Assembly: GCA_019454045.1 (NCBI GenBank)
Contig: SKCR01010145.1
Span: forward strand, 1-64,000
Length of the DNA stretch: 64,000 bases
From: Zanthoxylum bungeanum
Taxonomy: Eukaryota > Streptophyta > Magnoliopsida > Sapindales > Rutaceae
Reading direction: 5' to 3'
The notes under the pieces are model-generated. The model was given only the letters and a program-made list of their open reading frames with translations. It was not told where the DNA came from and ran no database searches. The stretch's first letter is position 1; each line of letters opens with the position of its first letter. Of the stretch, positions 25,116 to 36,454 are shown piece after piece. The translations under genes and the position numbers were made by a program.

Positions 25116-25552
25116 TCATCTTTGCCAGAATCGTCTTTATTGTCTTGTTGGCTGCCTCAACTGCTCCATTAGCCTGCGGTCTGTATGGTGAAGACTTATG
25201 ATGACCTACCCCATACTTCTGTAACATCGCCTTGTCTCTCCCTGAAACTGGACTCCATTGTCCGTAACCACGTGATGCGGCATACCGTACCGGCATATGA
25301 GATTCCGGGCTATGAACTTAGCCATTTGTTTTGCCGTGACATTACGGAATGACTCGGCTTCTACCCATTTCGAGAAGTAGTCCACTGCTACCACTATAAA
25401 GCGATGTTCGTTTGACGCATTCGGCCGAATCTCTCCGATCATATCAATCCCCATGCTGAGAAAGGCCACGGTTCTGACAACCCGTGCAATTCTGTATGCG
25501 GTAAATGATTCAAATTCCTGTGCGCTTGACAATTGACCGGCGTAAACACACA
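25116..25552 (-). pseudogene. Ogre-1 integrase catalytic core, frameshifted and truncated
   Basis: The first catalytic Asp lies in a GIDMIGEI motif and the second in VVTDNG. The Glu is in NGAVEAANK, which is in a different frame (change near 25270). The C-terminal part is replaced by the 65-bp array. The N-terminal zinc-binding part is beyond the solo LTR, at 27676 onward. Confidence 0.85.
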
Positions 25553-27675
25553 TGTATAACGCAAGCGCACGTATCGTTCAAGTAGTATAAAAATATCGAT
25601 CCCACGAGGACTTAATTTCTACTGTTGTTATTAATTATTGAATCTATTTATTTACAAATATCTAATTATAGGGAGAATGGAATTGATTGCTTGATTGATT
25701 TGGTTGATTAAAGATTTTCTAATAAATAAATAAAAAGATAAAAGAAAATACTAAAGAAAATAAAAGACACAAAGATCCAGGGTTGTGAATCATTCTAATA
25801 TCATTTAAAAGATGAAGTGATTATTTTATGTTTGTGTAATAAATCGGTTTACTAACCTGGAACACTAAATTATGTGTAAGCCTCTGTCGATGGTCAGACA
25901 TAAATACCCAGTTTAACCCAATTGAACCATATGTCTATGTCAACCAAATTATCTGGATTCATTAAGTTTAAGTTCCAATTATGGCTACCCCCGCCCGACA
26001 GGTATATTCCTATCCTGTAAGGAAATCTATTAAAGGGTTATATATCCTCAAGGAAGATCGTGGGCTATTAAGTCTAAGGCTGAAACCTAAAATCTCTATG
26101 TCTAGTTCATTTTAGATTTACCTCATCAATCTTATTGGTGATCAGACAACAAGAAGCATTAAGCTTAAGATTTAATAAATAAACCTTTAAATTACCCAAA
26201 CTATAAAATAATCTCTTATAAAGCGGTGATATTAAAAATCATCACAACCTCAGAAAACTAACACATAACTAGGACTAGTAAATACATAAAAGTAAAAGAC
26301 ATAAAGTAAAAATGCTGAAAAGTAAAATACAATAAAATAAAATGCTAAGGTAAAAGGAATTACTTTTACTACTATTAATTTAGATATCTCCCATAAAATA
26401 ATATATAAACTTGTGATAATATTACCAACCGACCATTCTGGCGGTATCCTGATTAAGTCAAATTAAGTCCAATCAGCCATTAAGGCGGAACCAAAAATAA
26501 ATTTACCAACCGACCAATATAGCGGTATCATTGATTAGTCAGGTTTAAACCAGATTAAAATTAAATTACCAACCGACCAATATAGCGGTATCCCTTATTA
26601 AGTCAATATTTTAAATAGTTAATATATTATTTTAAGGGAGATTAATCTAAATAGCAATAATAGAAGAATTACCTTTCACACCCTAGCTGAGGAATTACTT
26701 CAACATAGTGAATAGTAAAAACTGTAAAAGTAAAAAGTAAAAAGTAAAAATTAATTACTACTATTATTACAAAAAGTAATTAAAATTATTTACAAAACTA
26801 AAAATTAAAAAAAAACTAAAAAAATAAAAAATAAAAATTCTAGAGAGAGAAACTCTCTCTTTAGAGAGAATTCAAGAGAGAGAGAGATGTAACAAAAACT
26901 GAAATTTCGTCCTGAATTTATAGGCTCGGGTAAGGGTCCGGCGTCGCGACGCTGGAATAGTTCGACGTGGCATGCTGAGAAGACGACACGTGGCAAGACG
27001 GCTGACTGTTCACGCGACATGTGTCAATGCGGCTAATTCTCAATTATTGTGATGACGTCATTGATGACGTCATGCTGACGTGGCGATGATGTGGCAAGGC
27101 GGCTGAGATCAATTGTCGGCACAATAGGATTGCGACACGTGGCGACACGTGTCACGTTCTGATTGGCTGAGGCTGACGTGGCACATTGACTTGGTTGACC
27201 TTGTGACGTGGCTGATGACGTGGCGTGACACATGGCGAAGTTGACTCTTTGACCGCTGACATGGCTGATGACGAGGCGACACGTGTCAAGTCTGAGTGTC
27301 GGCAGCATATGATGATGACACGTGGCACGGCGCACGTTAGCAGATTGGATGTGATGGTGACACGTGGCACGGCGCATTTTAGCAAAGTCAAACTTCTTCA
27401 AATTGTTGACCGTTGACCTGGAGCACGTTAGCAGATTCGGCTCACGCTGGGCGTCGCGACGCGGAAGGTATTGACGTCGCGACGCGCAAAAGACTAAAAT
27501 ATCCATGTTGACGCATTTTTGTCTGGTTTTGCCCCAAATTGCCTCCAGTGCTGTCCAAACTTTATTTATCTGCAAAATAATAATAAAACACATCAAAACG
27601 TTCACAAAACTCAAGAAACTATACAAAATATTAAGTTAAATGAGTGGGAAATAGTGATATAAATACCACTCATCA
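25553..27675 (-). mobile_element. Solo LTR inserted in the Ogre-1 integrase
   Basis: 2123 bp. On the minus strand it starts TGATGAGTGG and ends TTATACA. The flanking pentamers are acaca (25548-25552) and acaat (27676-27680), an imperfect duplication. Removing the LTR and one pentamer brings the integrase reading frame back into register, which supports these ends. The LTR family is probably Ty3/gypsy (Athila-like start). There is no internal domain or gene, and the 197-codon frame inside is not protein-like. Confidence 0.75.
26960..27480. promoter_or_regulatory. Dense cluster of ACGT-core (bZIP-type) sites in the solo LTR
   Basis: At least 15 ACGT cores in about 520 bp. They include repeated GACACGTGGC (G-box/ABRE form, near 26987, 27135, 27317 and 27359), two TGACGTCA (near 27053 and 27065) and several TGACGTGGC. 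Palindromic GCGTCGCGACGC blocks flank it at about 26941 and 27450. This composition differs sharply from the rest of the LTR. Confidence 0.6.
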
Positions 27676-28485
27676 ACAATCACGACAGTGCCTTACCAGC
27701 TTCGCGCAGTCGGCTTCCATGGTTGACCAGTAAAAGCCTTGTCTCACAATCTTGCGGGACAAGTTCAATCTGTTCATATGCGGTCCACAGACGCCAGCAT
27801 GCACTTCATCCATTATCTTCTGAGCTTCTTCCTTTCTCAAGCATTTCAGCTGAACACTGTTCGCTTGCCTCCTGTAGAGTTCTCCCTTCAGACTCACATA
27901 TTGAGCAGCCAACTTCTGAATGGCGATTCTGTCTTTTCTGCTCGCTTCCTCTTGGTATTCCCCATGTTCTAGATACCTCTGGATGTCATAATACCACGGT
28001 TTTCCGTCATCGACCTCTACTCCCAAGATCCTCTCTATCTCATAAACCGGTTTGCTGGCCGTTGTCAACACAAGTGGTCTCATCACCAATTTCTCTGGAT
28101 TCTCCCAGGTTGCGGCTAGCGTTGCCAATGCATCTGCCATCTGATTTTCTTCCCGATGCAAGTGCTGAAATTTGCAGTTAGGGATAGCATGTGCTAGGTT
28201 TCTGAGGTGGAATAAGTACGGCTTCAACCGTTCTTCTTTTAACTCCCATTCTCCTTGCATCTGTCGGATCACCAACATTGAATCTCCGTAAACATCCACG
28301 TTCGTAGCTCTCAAGGCTATTAATGCAGTCAAGCCGAATGCACATGCTTCATACTCAGCCATATTGTTAGTTACCCTGAACGTCAACCTCTTGGCCATAG
28401 GCAAAGTCTCTCCCCCAGGGGTTACTATTACAATACCGATTCCGGCTCCTTTGCAGTTCACTGCTCCGTCAAAATACATCTTCTA
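27676..28485 (-). pseudogene. Ogre-1 archaeal-type RNase H and integrase zinc-binding domain
   Basis: The open part runs 28479-27673 (268 aa). RNase H motifs: YFDGAVNCKGAGIG (first Asp), NNMAEYEACAFGL (Glu) and VYGDSMLV (Asp), with ENQMADALATLA near the end of the domain. An HHCC integrase zinc finger follows (VHAGVCGPHMN with a later HCRDC). The frame is separated from the upstream RNase H by an in-frame TAG at 28483-28485. It ends at the solo LTR. Confidence 0.88.
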
Positions 28486-30147
28486 TCCTTGGACTGCTAT
28501 AGCTTGGATTTCTTCGTCGGGGAATTCAAACTTGTACTGATCCCCTTCAACAGGTTGTAAGGCTAGGAATTCTGCAACGGCTCGCCCCTTGATTACCTTT
28601 GAAGTGAGGTACTCGATGTCAAATTCAGTCAACAGTACTAACCATCTGCCCAGCTTTCCAACTAATGAAGGCACCGAATGTAGATACTTCAAAGGATTCT
28701 CCTTTCGACTACTTGGATCTTGTAAGACTGGAAATAGTGGCGTAATTTCCTGGACACCCATACTACTGCTAGACAAATCTTCTCTACTTCCTGATAGCGG
28801 GCTTCGTACGGAAGCAGCTTCTTACTGAGGTAGTAGATGGTGTGCTCTACTCCTGTCTCATCGGCTTGTACCATCATCGCCCCCAGCGCTTCGGGTTCAA
28901 TAGCCAAATAAAGCACCAAAGGTCTGCCCTGTTTCGGAGGTCTCAGGACGGGAGGTTTCACCAAATATTCCCTTATTCTGTCAAATGCTTCCTGACACTG
29001 TTTGTTCCACTTTACCGGCTGATCTTTCCTCAACAACTTGAATATGGGCTCGCATACTGATGTCAGTTTGGCAATGAACCTACTGATATACTGGATTTTT
29101 CCTAGGAAAGCTCTGACTTCTCTCTCTGTCTTTGGTGCCGGCATTTCTGTAATAGCCTTGATCTTTTCAGGATCCACTTCTATTCCACCCATTCCCACTG
29201 TGTGGCCGAGTAATTTACCTGACGTTACTCCGAATACACACTTCTTAGGATTCAACCGCAAGTTGTATTTGTCCACTCGTTCAAGGAACTTTTCCAACGC
29301 TTCTATATGCCCATCTCTTGTCACTGACTTGACCATCATGTCATCTACATATACTTCAATCACCTTATGCATTAAGTCATGAAACAAAGTAGTGGCCATC
29401 CGTTGATAAGTGGCTCCAGCATTCTTAAGCCCAAATGGCATCACCTTATAGCAGTAAGTACCTCATTCTGTAACAAAGTCGGTCTTGCCTATCTTCTTCG
29501 GCTATGAGCACTTGATTGTATCCTGAGAACCCATCCGCAAATGAGTACATGGCAGATAATGCCGCACTAACTACAAGCACATCTATATGTGGTAGAGGAA
29601 AGTCATCCTTCGGGCATGCCTTGTTAAGATCTCTATAGTCAACACACATTCTGACTTTGCCATATTTCTTCGGCACAGGCACGATGTTGGCCAACCACTC
29701 GGGGTATTTCACTACTTCCAGGAATCCCACATCTATTTGCTTCTTAACTTCCTCTCTGACCTTCTCGGCCCATTCGGGTCTCATCCGTCGAAGCTTTTGT
29801 TTCACAGGCTTCATATTTGGATATGTTGGTATCGCATGCTGGGCAATACTTCGATCGACCCCAGGCATGTCTTCGTAAGACCAAGCAAATACTTTGGCAT
29901 ATTTAATCAATATCTCTTCTAATTTCTTCCGCTCTTCGGCGGTAACTTCACTCGCAATCAAGATTTCCTTGGGGCTCTCAGGCGTACCAAGGTTGAATGT
30001 ATTTGTTTTGACGGAGTTGATATCGAATATGCTTAAGTCATGCAAGTTAGAAAGTGGAGACTCAGTCAAGTAAGCAAAATTATTGTCTTTATTTCCAATA
30101 ATAGAAGGAGTACTCAACTCAAAAATCTGGAAGGAAAATATCTTCAT
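28486..30147 (-). pseudogene. Ogre-1 reverse transcriptase and RNase H, broken
   Basis: Reverse transcriptase begins in the frame from 30147 (MCVDYRDLNKACPKDDFPLP, SFADGFSGYNQ). It continues in another frame from about 29480 (MPFGLKNAGATYQRM, then VYVDDMMVKS with the catalytic Asp pair). Typical RNase H (YYLSKKLLPYEARY, VVWVSRKLRHYF) changes frame again near 28700. Lesions: a frameshift near 29480-29490, a TGA at 29463-29465, a frameshift near 28700, and the TAG at 28483. The catalytic residues seen are intact, so inactivation is recent. Confidence 0.88.
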
Positions 30148-32672
30148 CCTCTACAGATATTTCTCCCTCTACAACAGGATCCTCTCAATTTCTTGTCTTC
30201 TTCGAGAGTCAGAGTCTCCAACTTCATAAGTTCTTCTTTCCACTCTTCTTTCTTCACTTCTTCAACCAGCGAATTTTCTCCCAACATGTCCTGGAAGATC
30301 TCGAACCCTGGCACAACAATCCCGTTCACTTCTACAGGTTCAGGCTCTCCTTGATACCCCGATGCTTTGACGAAGCATTCCATCAACTTCAGCTTGGATT
30401 TTGGCTTGTCATCATCAGAACGGTATCCCAAGCCCTTCCGAGTATTCTGCCCCTTGAAATCCGGTAGTTTCGAACCTTGACCTGGCTCAAATTTCATTTT
30501 CTCCATAATCCGGGCTACCTTGGGATCCACCCACTCCTCAAAAGTTGCTGACACTTGGAACCTCGTAAAAGGTTGTATTTCCAAGGTGGCTACAGCATTA
30601 TCCACTTCAGCTCGTATGGTGACAATTTCCCTTCCATATGGGAACTTAATCATCTGATGTAGAGTAGAGGGCACCCCTCCAAGCCCGTGGAACCAAGGCC
30701 TGCCCAACAGTAAGGCAAATGTGGCTGGGATGTCCAGCACTGTAAATTCAACTTCATCTTCTACTACTGGGCCAACCTTGACCATTGCGACAAAAGTACC
30801 TTCAACTCCTCGTTTACTATCATCATAGGCTTTGATAGTCATGTTAGAAGGGCTCAACTCAGTTGGCTTAATACCCAACCTTGCCAGAATTTTCAATGGG
30901 CACACATTGATGGAAGAGCCATCATCCACCATCACACAAGAAGTCTTCTTGCCCCTTACCTCAGCTCGGATAAAAAGAGGCCTGTTGTGGTTTCTTCCTT
31001 CAGCCGGGAGTTCTTCATCAGAGAAAGTAATATGTTGAGCCTCTTTCTGCACTGACCCCACAAACATTGCTGGATTAGCGTCCTCAGGTACCACTATTTT
31101 GCTCAGAGCCTCCACCATGGCCCGCCTGTGCTCTCCAGATGCACATAATAACTCCCAGATGCTTAAGTGTGCTCCGGTTTTCTTCAGTTGCCTCAACACC
31201 ACATCTCTTTCGCCTGGCTCAGTATTCTCAGTCACTTCTCGGCCGTCTGTTAGCACTTCTTTCCCCTTTTCAACAGTATCACTGTAAAAGCGCCCACTCC
31301 GGGTCATGCCTTTTACTTCTTCTTCCTCACCACCACTTGAGAAGTCTTCCCAGAAATCCTTCTTCTGTTCCGCCTCATCTTCACTATTACTGTCCCAAAT
31401 ACCGAGGCAAAAGGCTGTTTGGTCAAAGGTTTGGAGGACAAGGTCTTCTGGTAGGCCAGAGTTGATCATGTAAGTAGGTGGGGGAACAGAGTGATAATTG
31501 GGTAGAGGATTGCGGTGAGTGTTTGGTTGTTCTTTTTCAGGGTCAGGGATCTTTCGGGAGTCTATTAGGTCTTGGACTTCATGGCGAAGCCGGGCACAGT
31601 TGTCGGTGTCATGGCCAGGCTGTTGGTGAAAATGGCAGAAACGGCTCATGTTTAGGTTTGACGGGGGAGGATTTGGGAGTGGTTTTGGTTCTAGGGGTTT
31701 TAACAGCCCTTGCCTCAGTAGCTTCTCCAGTACCTTGGACAAAGGTCTGCCCAAGTTAGAAAAACGCCTATTCCTTATGGCCGCAACCTCCGCAGTAACA
31801 GGCTTAGCACCTGAGGATCCTCCGACAGTCCTCCTGCTCAAACTAAAGAACTTTTTGTTCTCAGCCTCCTCCTCTTCAATATCCATTACAGTCTCCCTTA
31901 ACTGGCGGAAGTCTGCAATCATCGATGTCATCCTTCTGAGCTTACCATAAATCGAGGGTTTAGTCCCCTTGATGATCATTTTGATCTGATCTTTCTCGGA
32001 AGGCCTGGTCTGCATTTTCAAGAGCTGGCTTCTCCAGCGGTCAACATACTCTTTAAAGCTCTCCTCAGGCTTTTGCTTAGTATTTTCCAAGTCGCGGAGT
32101 GACAAGTCGATCTCTAAGTCAGTTACATATTGCTTCAAGAAGGCATCAGCCAACTCCCTCCAATCTTCTTTAACCTTCTTCTCAAGGCTATGATACCAAA
32201 CCACAGGTGCACCCTCGAGTGACATTCCGAACATTTTCTGGACTTGGCGCTGAGACAGGCCGACCGAACTCATCACCGAGACATATTGTCGCAAATGGAC
32301 CCTCGGGTCCCCATTCCCATTAAACTTTGCGATGTCGTGCATTTTGAACTGTGCGGGCAACTGCTCCTCAAAGGTCATTGAATCATAATCCAGTAGATCC
32401 TCATGCTTCCCCCTCAGCTTACGGGTGACAGACTCCATCTGATCACGAAGCCTTTGCATTTCAGCCTGAGTTCCGGCTATCCTACCAGCGGCATAGTCAG
32501 CCAGATCATCATCAAATACCGGAGCATCATCGTTCACTCCATTCGGAGGGCTCTCCCGTCTTTCATTCTCAGATCCTCCCGCAGCACGGGGCACAGCCAT
32601 ATTAGACATGGCAGCAGTCAGGGCTTGCAGTTGTTCAGTTATCTTGGTGAAGTTAGCTTCCATCTGATCCAT
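30144..32672 (-). CDS. Ogre-1 gag-protease polyprotein
   Basis: 842 codons without a stop. The retrotransposon gag domain is at about 100-270 (FKMHDIAKFNGNGDPRVHL, WYHSLEKKVKEDW, KEYVDRWRSQL). A CCHC-like knuckle at 346-359 has His in place of the second Cys (CHFHQQPGHDTDNC). An acidic linker follows, then an aspartic protease at about 565-690 with VDDGSS at 582-587 and LLLGRPWFHG. The start used is the first in-frame Met. In Ogre-2 the homologous protein starts a little farther upstream, and here a frameshift separates that upstream Met. The frame overlaps the start of the reverse transcriptase frame by four bases. Confidence 0.9.
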   Translation of the reverse strand: MDQMEANFTKITEQLQALTAAMSNMAVPRAAGGSENERRESPPNGVNDDAPVFDDDLADYAAGRIAGTQAEMQRLRDQMESVTRKLRGKHEDLLDYDSMTFEEQLPAQFKMHDIAKFNGNGDPRVHLRQYVSVMSSVGLSQRQVQKMFGMSLEGAPVVWYHSLEKKVKEDWRELADAFLKQYVTDLEIDLSLRDLENTKQKPEESFKEYVDRWRSQLLKMQTRPSEKDQIKMIIKGTKPSIYGKLRRMTSMIADFRQLRETVMDIEEEEAENKKFFSLSRRTVGGSSGAKPVTAEVAAIRNRRFSNLGRPLSKVLEKLLRQGLLKPLEPKPLPNPPPSNLNMSRFCHFHQQPGHDTDNCARLRHEVQDLIDSRKIPDPEKEQPNTHRNPLPNYHSVPPPTYMINSGLPEDLVLQTFDQTAFCLGIWDSNSEDEAEQKKDFWEDFSSGGEEEEVKGMTRSGRFYSDTVEKGKEVLTDGREVTENTEPGERDVVLRQLKKTGAHLSIWELLCASGEHRRAMVEALSKIVVPEDANPAMFVGSVQKEAQHITFSDEELPAEGRNHNRPLFIRAEVRGKKTSCVMVDDGSSINVCPLKILARLGIKPTELSPSNMTIKAYDDSKRGVEGTFVAMVKVGPVVEDEVEFTVLDIPATFALLLGRPWFHGLGGVPSTLHQMIKFPYGREIVTIRAEVDNAVATLEIQPFTRFQVSATFEEWVDPKVARIMEKMKFEPGQGSKLPDFKGQNTRKGLGYRSDDDKPKSKLKLMECFVKASGYQGEPEPVEVNGIVVPGFEIFQDMLGENSLVEEVKKEEWKEELMKLETLTLEEDKKLRGSCCRGRNICRG

Positions 32673-33645
32673 TCTGGAGACCCCTCGTTGACAGATTCAC
32701 TCATATTCGCTGAAGGTCTTTTGACTAATCTTCCCTCTTCTCTAACCCAACGGGAATCTATGTTGTCTCTCTTAAGGCTATGTGTCAGTGCATATATGTG
32801 TGATGCATGTAATAGATAAAATTATAAAAAGAAACTTTAAACTACTTGGCCCATTATCATTTTAAAGTATTTAATCACACCATCGCGCGGTGCAAACTTG
32901 TCCCAGTTGAAAAGGCCCAACAGGTTTACACTTTACAATGATATGGCTAAATGACTTCAAATGATAAAAGGCCCATTCACAAAGTGGCCCACCGGCATTT
33001 TAGAAGCTTTTGGCCCAACTGTCAAAGGACACAAACTTGCCCCAGTTTAAATGGCCCAACAAGTTCACATCTTTTGACAAAAGGTCCAACTGGATCCAAA
33101 TGACGGCGGTCCAACACACAAACATAAAATAAATAACTACCGGTTCTTTCAAGGCTAAGTTTCACAAGTGGGTTCACGGGGCGCGGACAAAGGCTCTTGT
33201 TTGACGAAGGATTACCCACAACTAGGACTCCACACTCAAGGGTTCAAGCGACCAAGTGAGTGCACCTTTTTTATACCTTACGGTACGTGCCAACGAGTTA
33301 CGGTGTGTGACTAACTGTCGAATGGATTTCCCATTGTAGATTCCCCAGAGGGAAGGTGGAGCGAGGCTCTCTTAAGTACCCAAGCCCCTTAGGCTCTTAT
33401 CGCTTGGTGTCAGGAATAAACAACGAGTCCTCCAAACTAGTATGTCACAACGAGCTACAAGTAATGATTTATCTAGGTGCCTTCACAGCTTTTCCCCGAA
33501 GGGTAGTTAGTGAAGGAAGACACTCAACCATCACCTAGCTTCAACAAAGCCTTTGATTAACCCCCTCAACCCACTATAGAAATGGTCAACTAATGCACAA
33601 ATTATACGCATCACAAGACATGATTTCGAGGCCAATTATCTAATA
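32673..33645 (-). other. Ogre-1 untranslated leader
   Basis: No coding frame. A block with CCCAGTT(G/T)AAA(A/T)GGCCCAAC occurs twice (near 32895 and 33040) and is shared with the Ogre-2 leader. Other Ogre elements may carry an extra upstream reading frame here, but none is seen. Confidence 0.65.
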
Positions 33646-33663
33646 TCCCCAGTGGAGTCGCCA
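33646..33663 (-). promoter_or_regulatory. Ogre-1 primer-binding site
   Basis: The minus strand reads TGGCGACTCCACTGGGGA, three bases from the 5' LTR edge at 33667. It is identical to the Ogre-2 site at 59972-59989. Ogre elements are known to use an Arg-tRNA-type primer; I did not check the complementarity. Confidence 0.8.
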
Positions 33664-33666
33664 GAC

Positions 33667-35578
33667 TGTAGACAACAGAACTTGACGACGCTGTTCTAGG
33701 CTCGCGACCTAGTTGGAAAGTACGAAATAACATGGAGTCACCACCCGGTGTGAACCGGGACAAAGGTTTAAGGCCGCACTCACCCCTCACAAGGGAAGAC
33801 CTCAAACCGTTGGGTTCGGAATGGTCCCTTACTTATGTCACTTGTGATGATATAATTTGTGCAATAAACTAACCGAATCTATTCAACATTCATGCTCAAT
33901 GGTACTTAGATCTAACATGCTTTCTTCCAAATAACTCCACACAATGTAACACAACAAGCATATTGAACCATTAAATCAACATGTATAAATCATTACCCAA
34001 ACGCATCATAAACTAAGAACATGCATAATGAACAACCTAAACATGCTTTAACAAATAAATAACAAACTAAATTAAACCATGCTTTAAATAATAAACAAAT
34101 AACCTAAAGACTATAACATGCTCAAATACAAGTTAGGATGAGACGAGATACGTGTATCTTAAGTGGTACGTGGCATTGTATCCCGAGTGCAGACCATACT
34201 ACCGTCCATTCGGAATCGGCTATGGAATTTACGTCCGGATTTCCATCCGATATACCACAAAAGGGGACACATATCTCGCTCATCCAACAATCACATCATG
34301 CTTCAAACGACTCTCATGCAATTATATATCAAAATAAATAAAACAAAGATAAAGAAGATAAGTAAAAAGGTGCCCTCAGGTCTAACCTCTTTTGCCGTCT
34401 AAGAAAGGGCGTTACACGTCCGTTGGAAGGGAGATTGATCTGATGCTTTTCCCACTCGTCTACTCAACGTTTTCCCTTGTTGTTTTGATGCTTGGGCTGC
34501 TGTTTTAAGTCCGTTTCGCTGCTGTTTCGCTGTTCTATTTCAGGTCGCTGTTTCAGGCGTTTAGTGGACTGTTTTGGGTGATTTTGAAGGCTTGGGGGGG
34601 TGCGTTTGTAAGGATTTTTTAGAGAAACTTTATAGAGATTTTTGGGATGGTGTTTAGGTGATTTTAGGACTGTTTTGTGGGCTAAGGACGCAACAAAAAC
34701 TGACCAGAACAGAAGGTGAACTGCGGCAGTTCACAGGTGCAGTGGGGTGTTTTCAGGGACTGTTTTGGGGCTGCGAATGGGGCTGTGTTTGGAGGGTGTT
34801 TAGTGCGAATTTAGGGCTGTGAATAAGGTTTATTTGAGGGTGTTTTAGGGCTGTGAATGGGGGCTGGAACTCGGCAATGGAGGGTTAAGTTTAGGGCTTG
34901 GGCGTGAAGGGTGTTGATGATGGAGGGAAGGTGCGGCAATGGAGGCTAATGGATCTTGGAGGTGCGGCAATGGAGGCTTCAGGGGGATGCTTGGGCGTGC
35001 AATGGAGGCTTAAGAGAGTGCTTTAGGCATGTGAGAGAGGTGTATGAGCTAGGTTTTGAATGGGGGGTGAAGGCCTCTTTTTATAGGCAAAGAGAGAAGA
35101 CTTTCCTAATTAGATTAGGAAGGAATCTCCTAATTGATTTCTAATAAGGAATGCATCTCCTAATTAGGATTTGGGATTGGATTTGATTTGGTAATGATTT
35201 GATTTGATTTCTTTTATTTAGGTAAGGATTTAACAAGATTTAAACATGTGATAAATATGCATATACCTAAATAAATGGGCTTTGGGCGTGAATCACATCC
35301 TTTGGGCATGGATTTGGTTTGACTTGGGTTGACTTGGGTATTTGGGCTTGGTTTGGGTTAGGTATGTGGTCTATGGGAGTTTTGGGCCTAAGGTGAGCTT
35401 AGAAACGGAGGTATAACAAGCAACCTAAGCGAAAACAACGAGATTAAATCCATCAAAAATTCTATTTTCCAATTTTACCCTTCCAACGTCTGTTTCCCGC
35501 GACTTTCATGACTAAAGAAGTAGTTGCCTCCATACGAGACTCATCATTGGGCTAATGTGTAAAAATACAATGCCTACA
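33667..35578 (-). mobile_element. Ogre-1 5' LTR
   Basis: 1912 bp, the partner of 22192-24104. I counted roughly 17-20 differences by eye, including several one-base indels. The TATA box is at 35077-35086 and the conserved module at 34161-34256. This is the LTR that would drive Ogre-1 transcription toward lower coordinates. Confidence 0.93.
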
Positions 35579-36454
35579 AACACATAAATTAAGGACATGA
35601 CATGTGAAACGAACATGAAAAAACGACCCCCTAAATTTGGTTCGCATATTTGTATTAAATCATTGATTGATGCAGTATTTGTATATGCATTATCAAATCC
35701 AACCGTTAAAATTTTACCTAATAAACCATATCCATCAAAAATTACTTTAATCATTCTATAAATATTTTGTGCAGTATGTTATTCATCAAAAAACTCTAAA
35801 TGCATTAAGCCGTTTTTTCATGTTCCATGATGCATCAATCCAATGACAAGTCACACACATGTATGAGTGTGTTCGCCAATAGTCACTCCAAATATCAGAA
35901 CAAATAGATAGATGTCCTTTAATATATCTAAATGTTTCATTTAAAATAATTTTACCATCTTTGTATAATTTAAAATTTTGACGTTTTGTTGTATTTCTAG
36001 TCATTCTACATGCAGCAGGATTTAAAGCATTTTGAACGTAATTCGTAAAAGTAATTTTTTCACCAAAACTTAAAGAAAGATGTGTCATACAAGTTAATTT
36101 AGCAAATTCTTCTCTATTTTTAGCATCAGAATATTTAAATAAATCTAAAGCACTCGTACCTCTACTAGATGATACGTACATGTCCATTTGAGTTTGCGTC
36201 GTATCAAGTCCAAGTTCAACCGGATGATGTTTTTACAGTTGCTTGATCATATTGCCGTATCCACCAGAAAATTTATAAGAAACCTCACAATGGTTGCATA
36301 CTGCTCTTAAACCTTCATCAGCAACGTCTAAATGAAAATGAATTTTGAAAACATCCGAGGAACGAGACTTAACTTCTCTTCTCCGTGAACCGATACTAGG
36401 GCCGCTCTCTTGGGTTGGCACATTTGACATTGCGTTCTCGGATGAGCTTGCCAT
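35579..36454 (-). pseudogene. hAT transposase, 5' part with BED zinc finger
   Basis: The probable start is at 36454 (MASSSENAM). A BED-type finger shows AVCNHCEVSYKFSGG, but the frame breaks just after it. The catalytic region continues at 36187-35786 (HLSICSDIWSD, then MCVTCHWID) and 35754-35579 (GFDNAYTNTASINDL, then a GGRFF motif). The last codons read HVLNLC in one frame, and the next codons lie at 22186 on the far side of Ogre-1. Several frameshifts mean the gene was already decaying. Confidence 0.88.

Larger units (their letters stand above)
22192..35578 (-). mobile_element. Ogre-1: near full-length Ogre/Tat-lineage Ty3/gypsy retrotransposon
   Basis: 13,387 bp with a perfect 5-bp target duplication, aacac (22187-22191 and 35579-35583). 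In minus-strand order: 5' LTR, primer-binding site, leader, gag-protease, reverse transcriptase-RNase H, second (archaeal-type) RNase H, integrase, tandem array, polypurine tract, 3' LTR. A second RNase H before integrase is diagnostic of the Tat lineage. The two LTRs differ at only about 1% of sites by eye, so insertion was recent. Pol is nevertheless broken and its integrase carries a solo LTR. It splits a hAT transposase gene. Confidence 0.92.

Noticed and set aside
27033..27626. 197-codon minus-strand frame
   Set aside because: It is composed of repeated CACGTG-type motifs inside a solo LTR; its Cys/His/Thr-rich translation reflects the DNA repeats rather than a zinc-finger protein.
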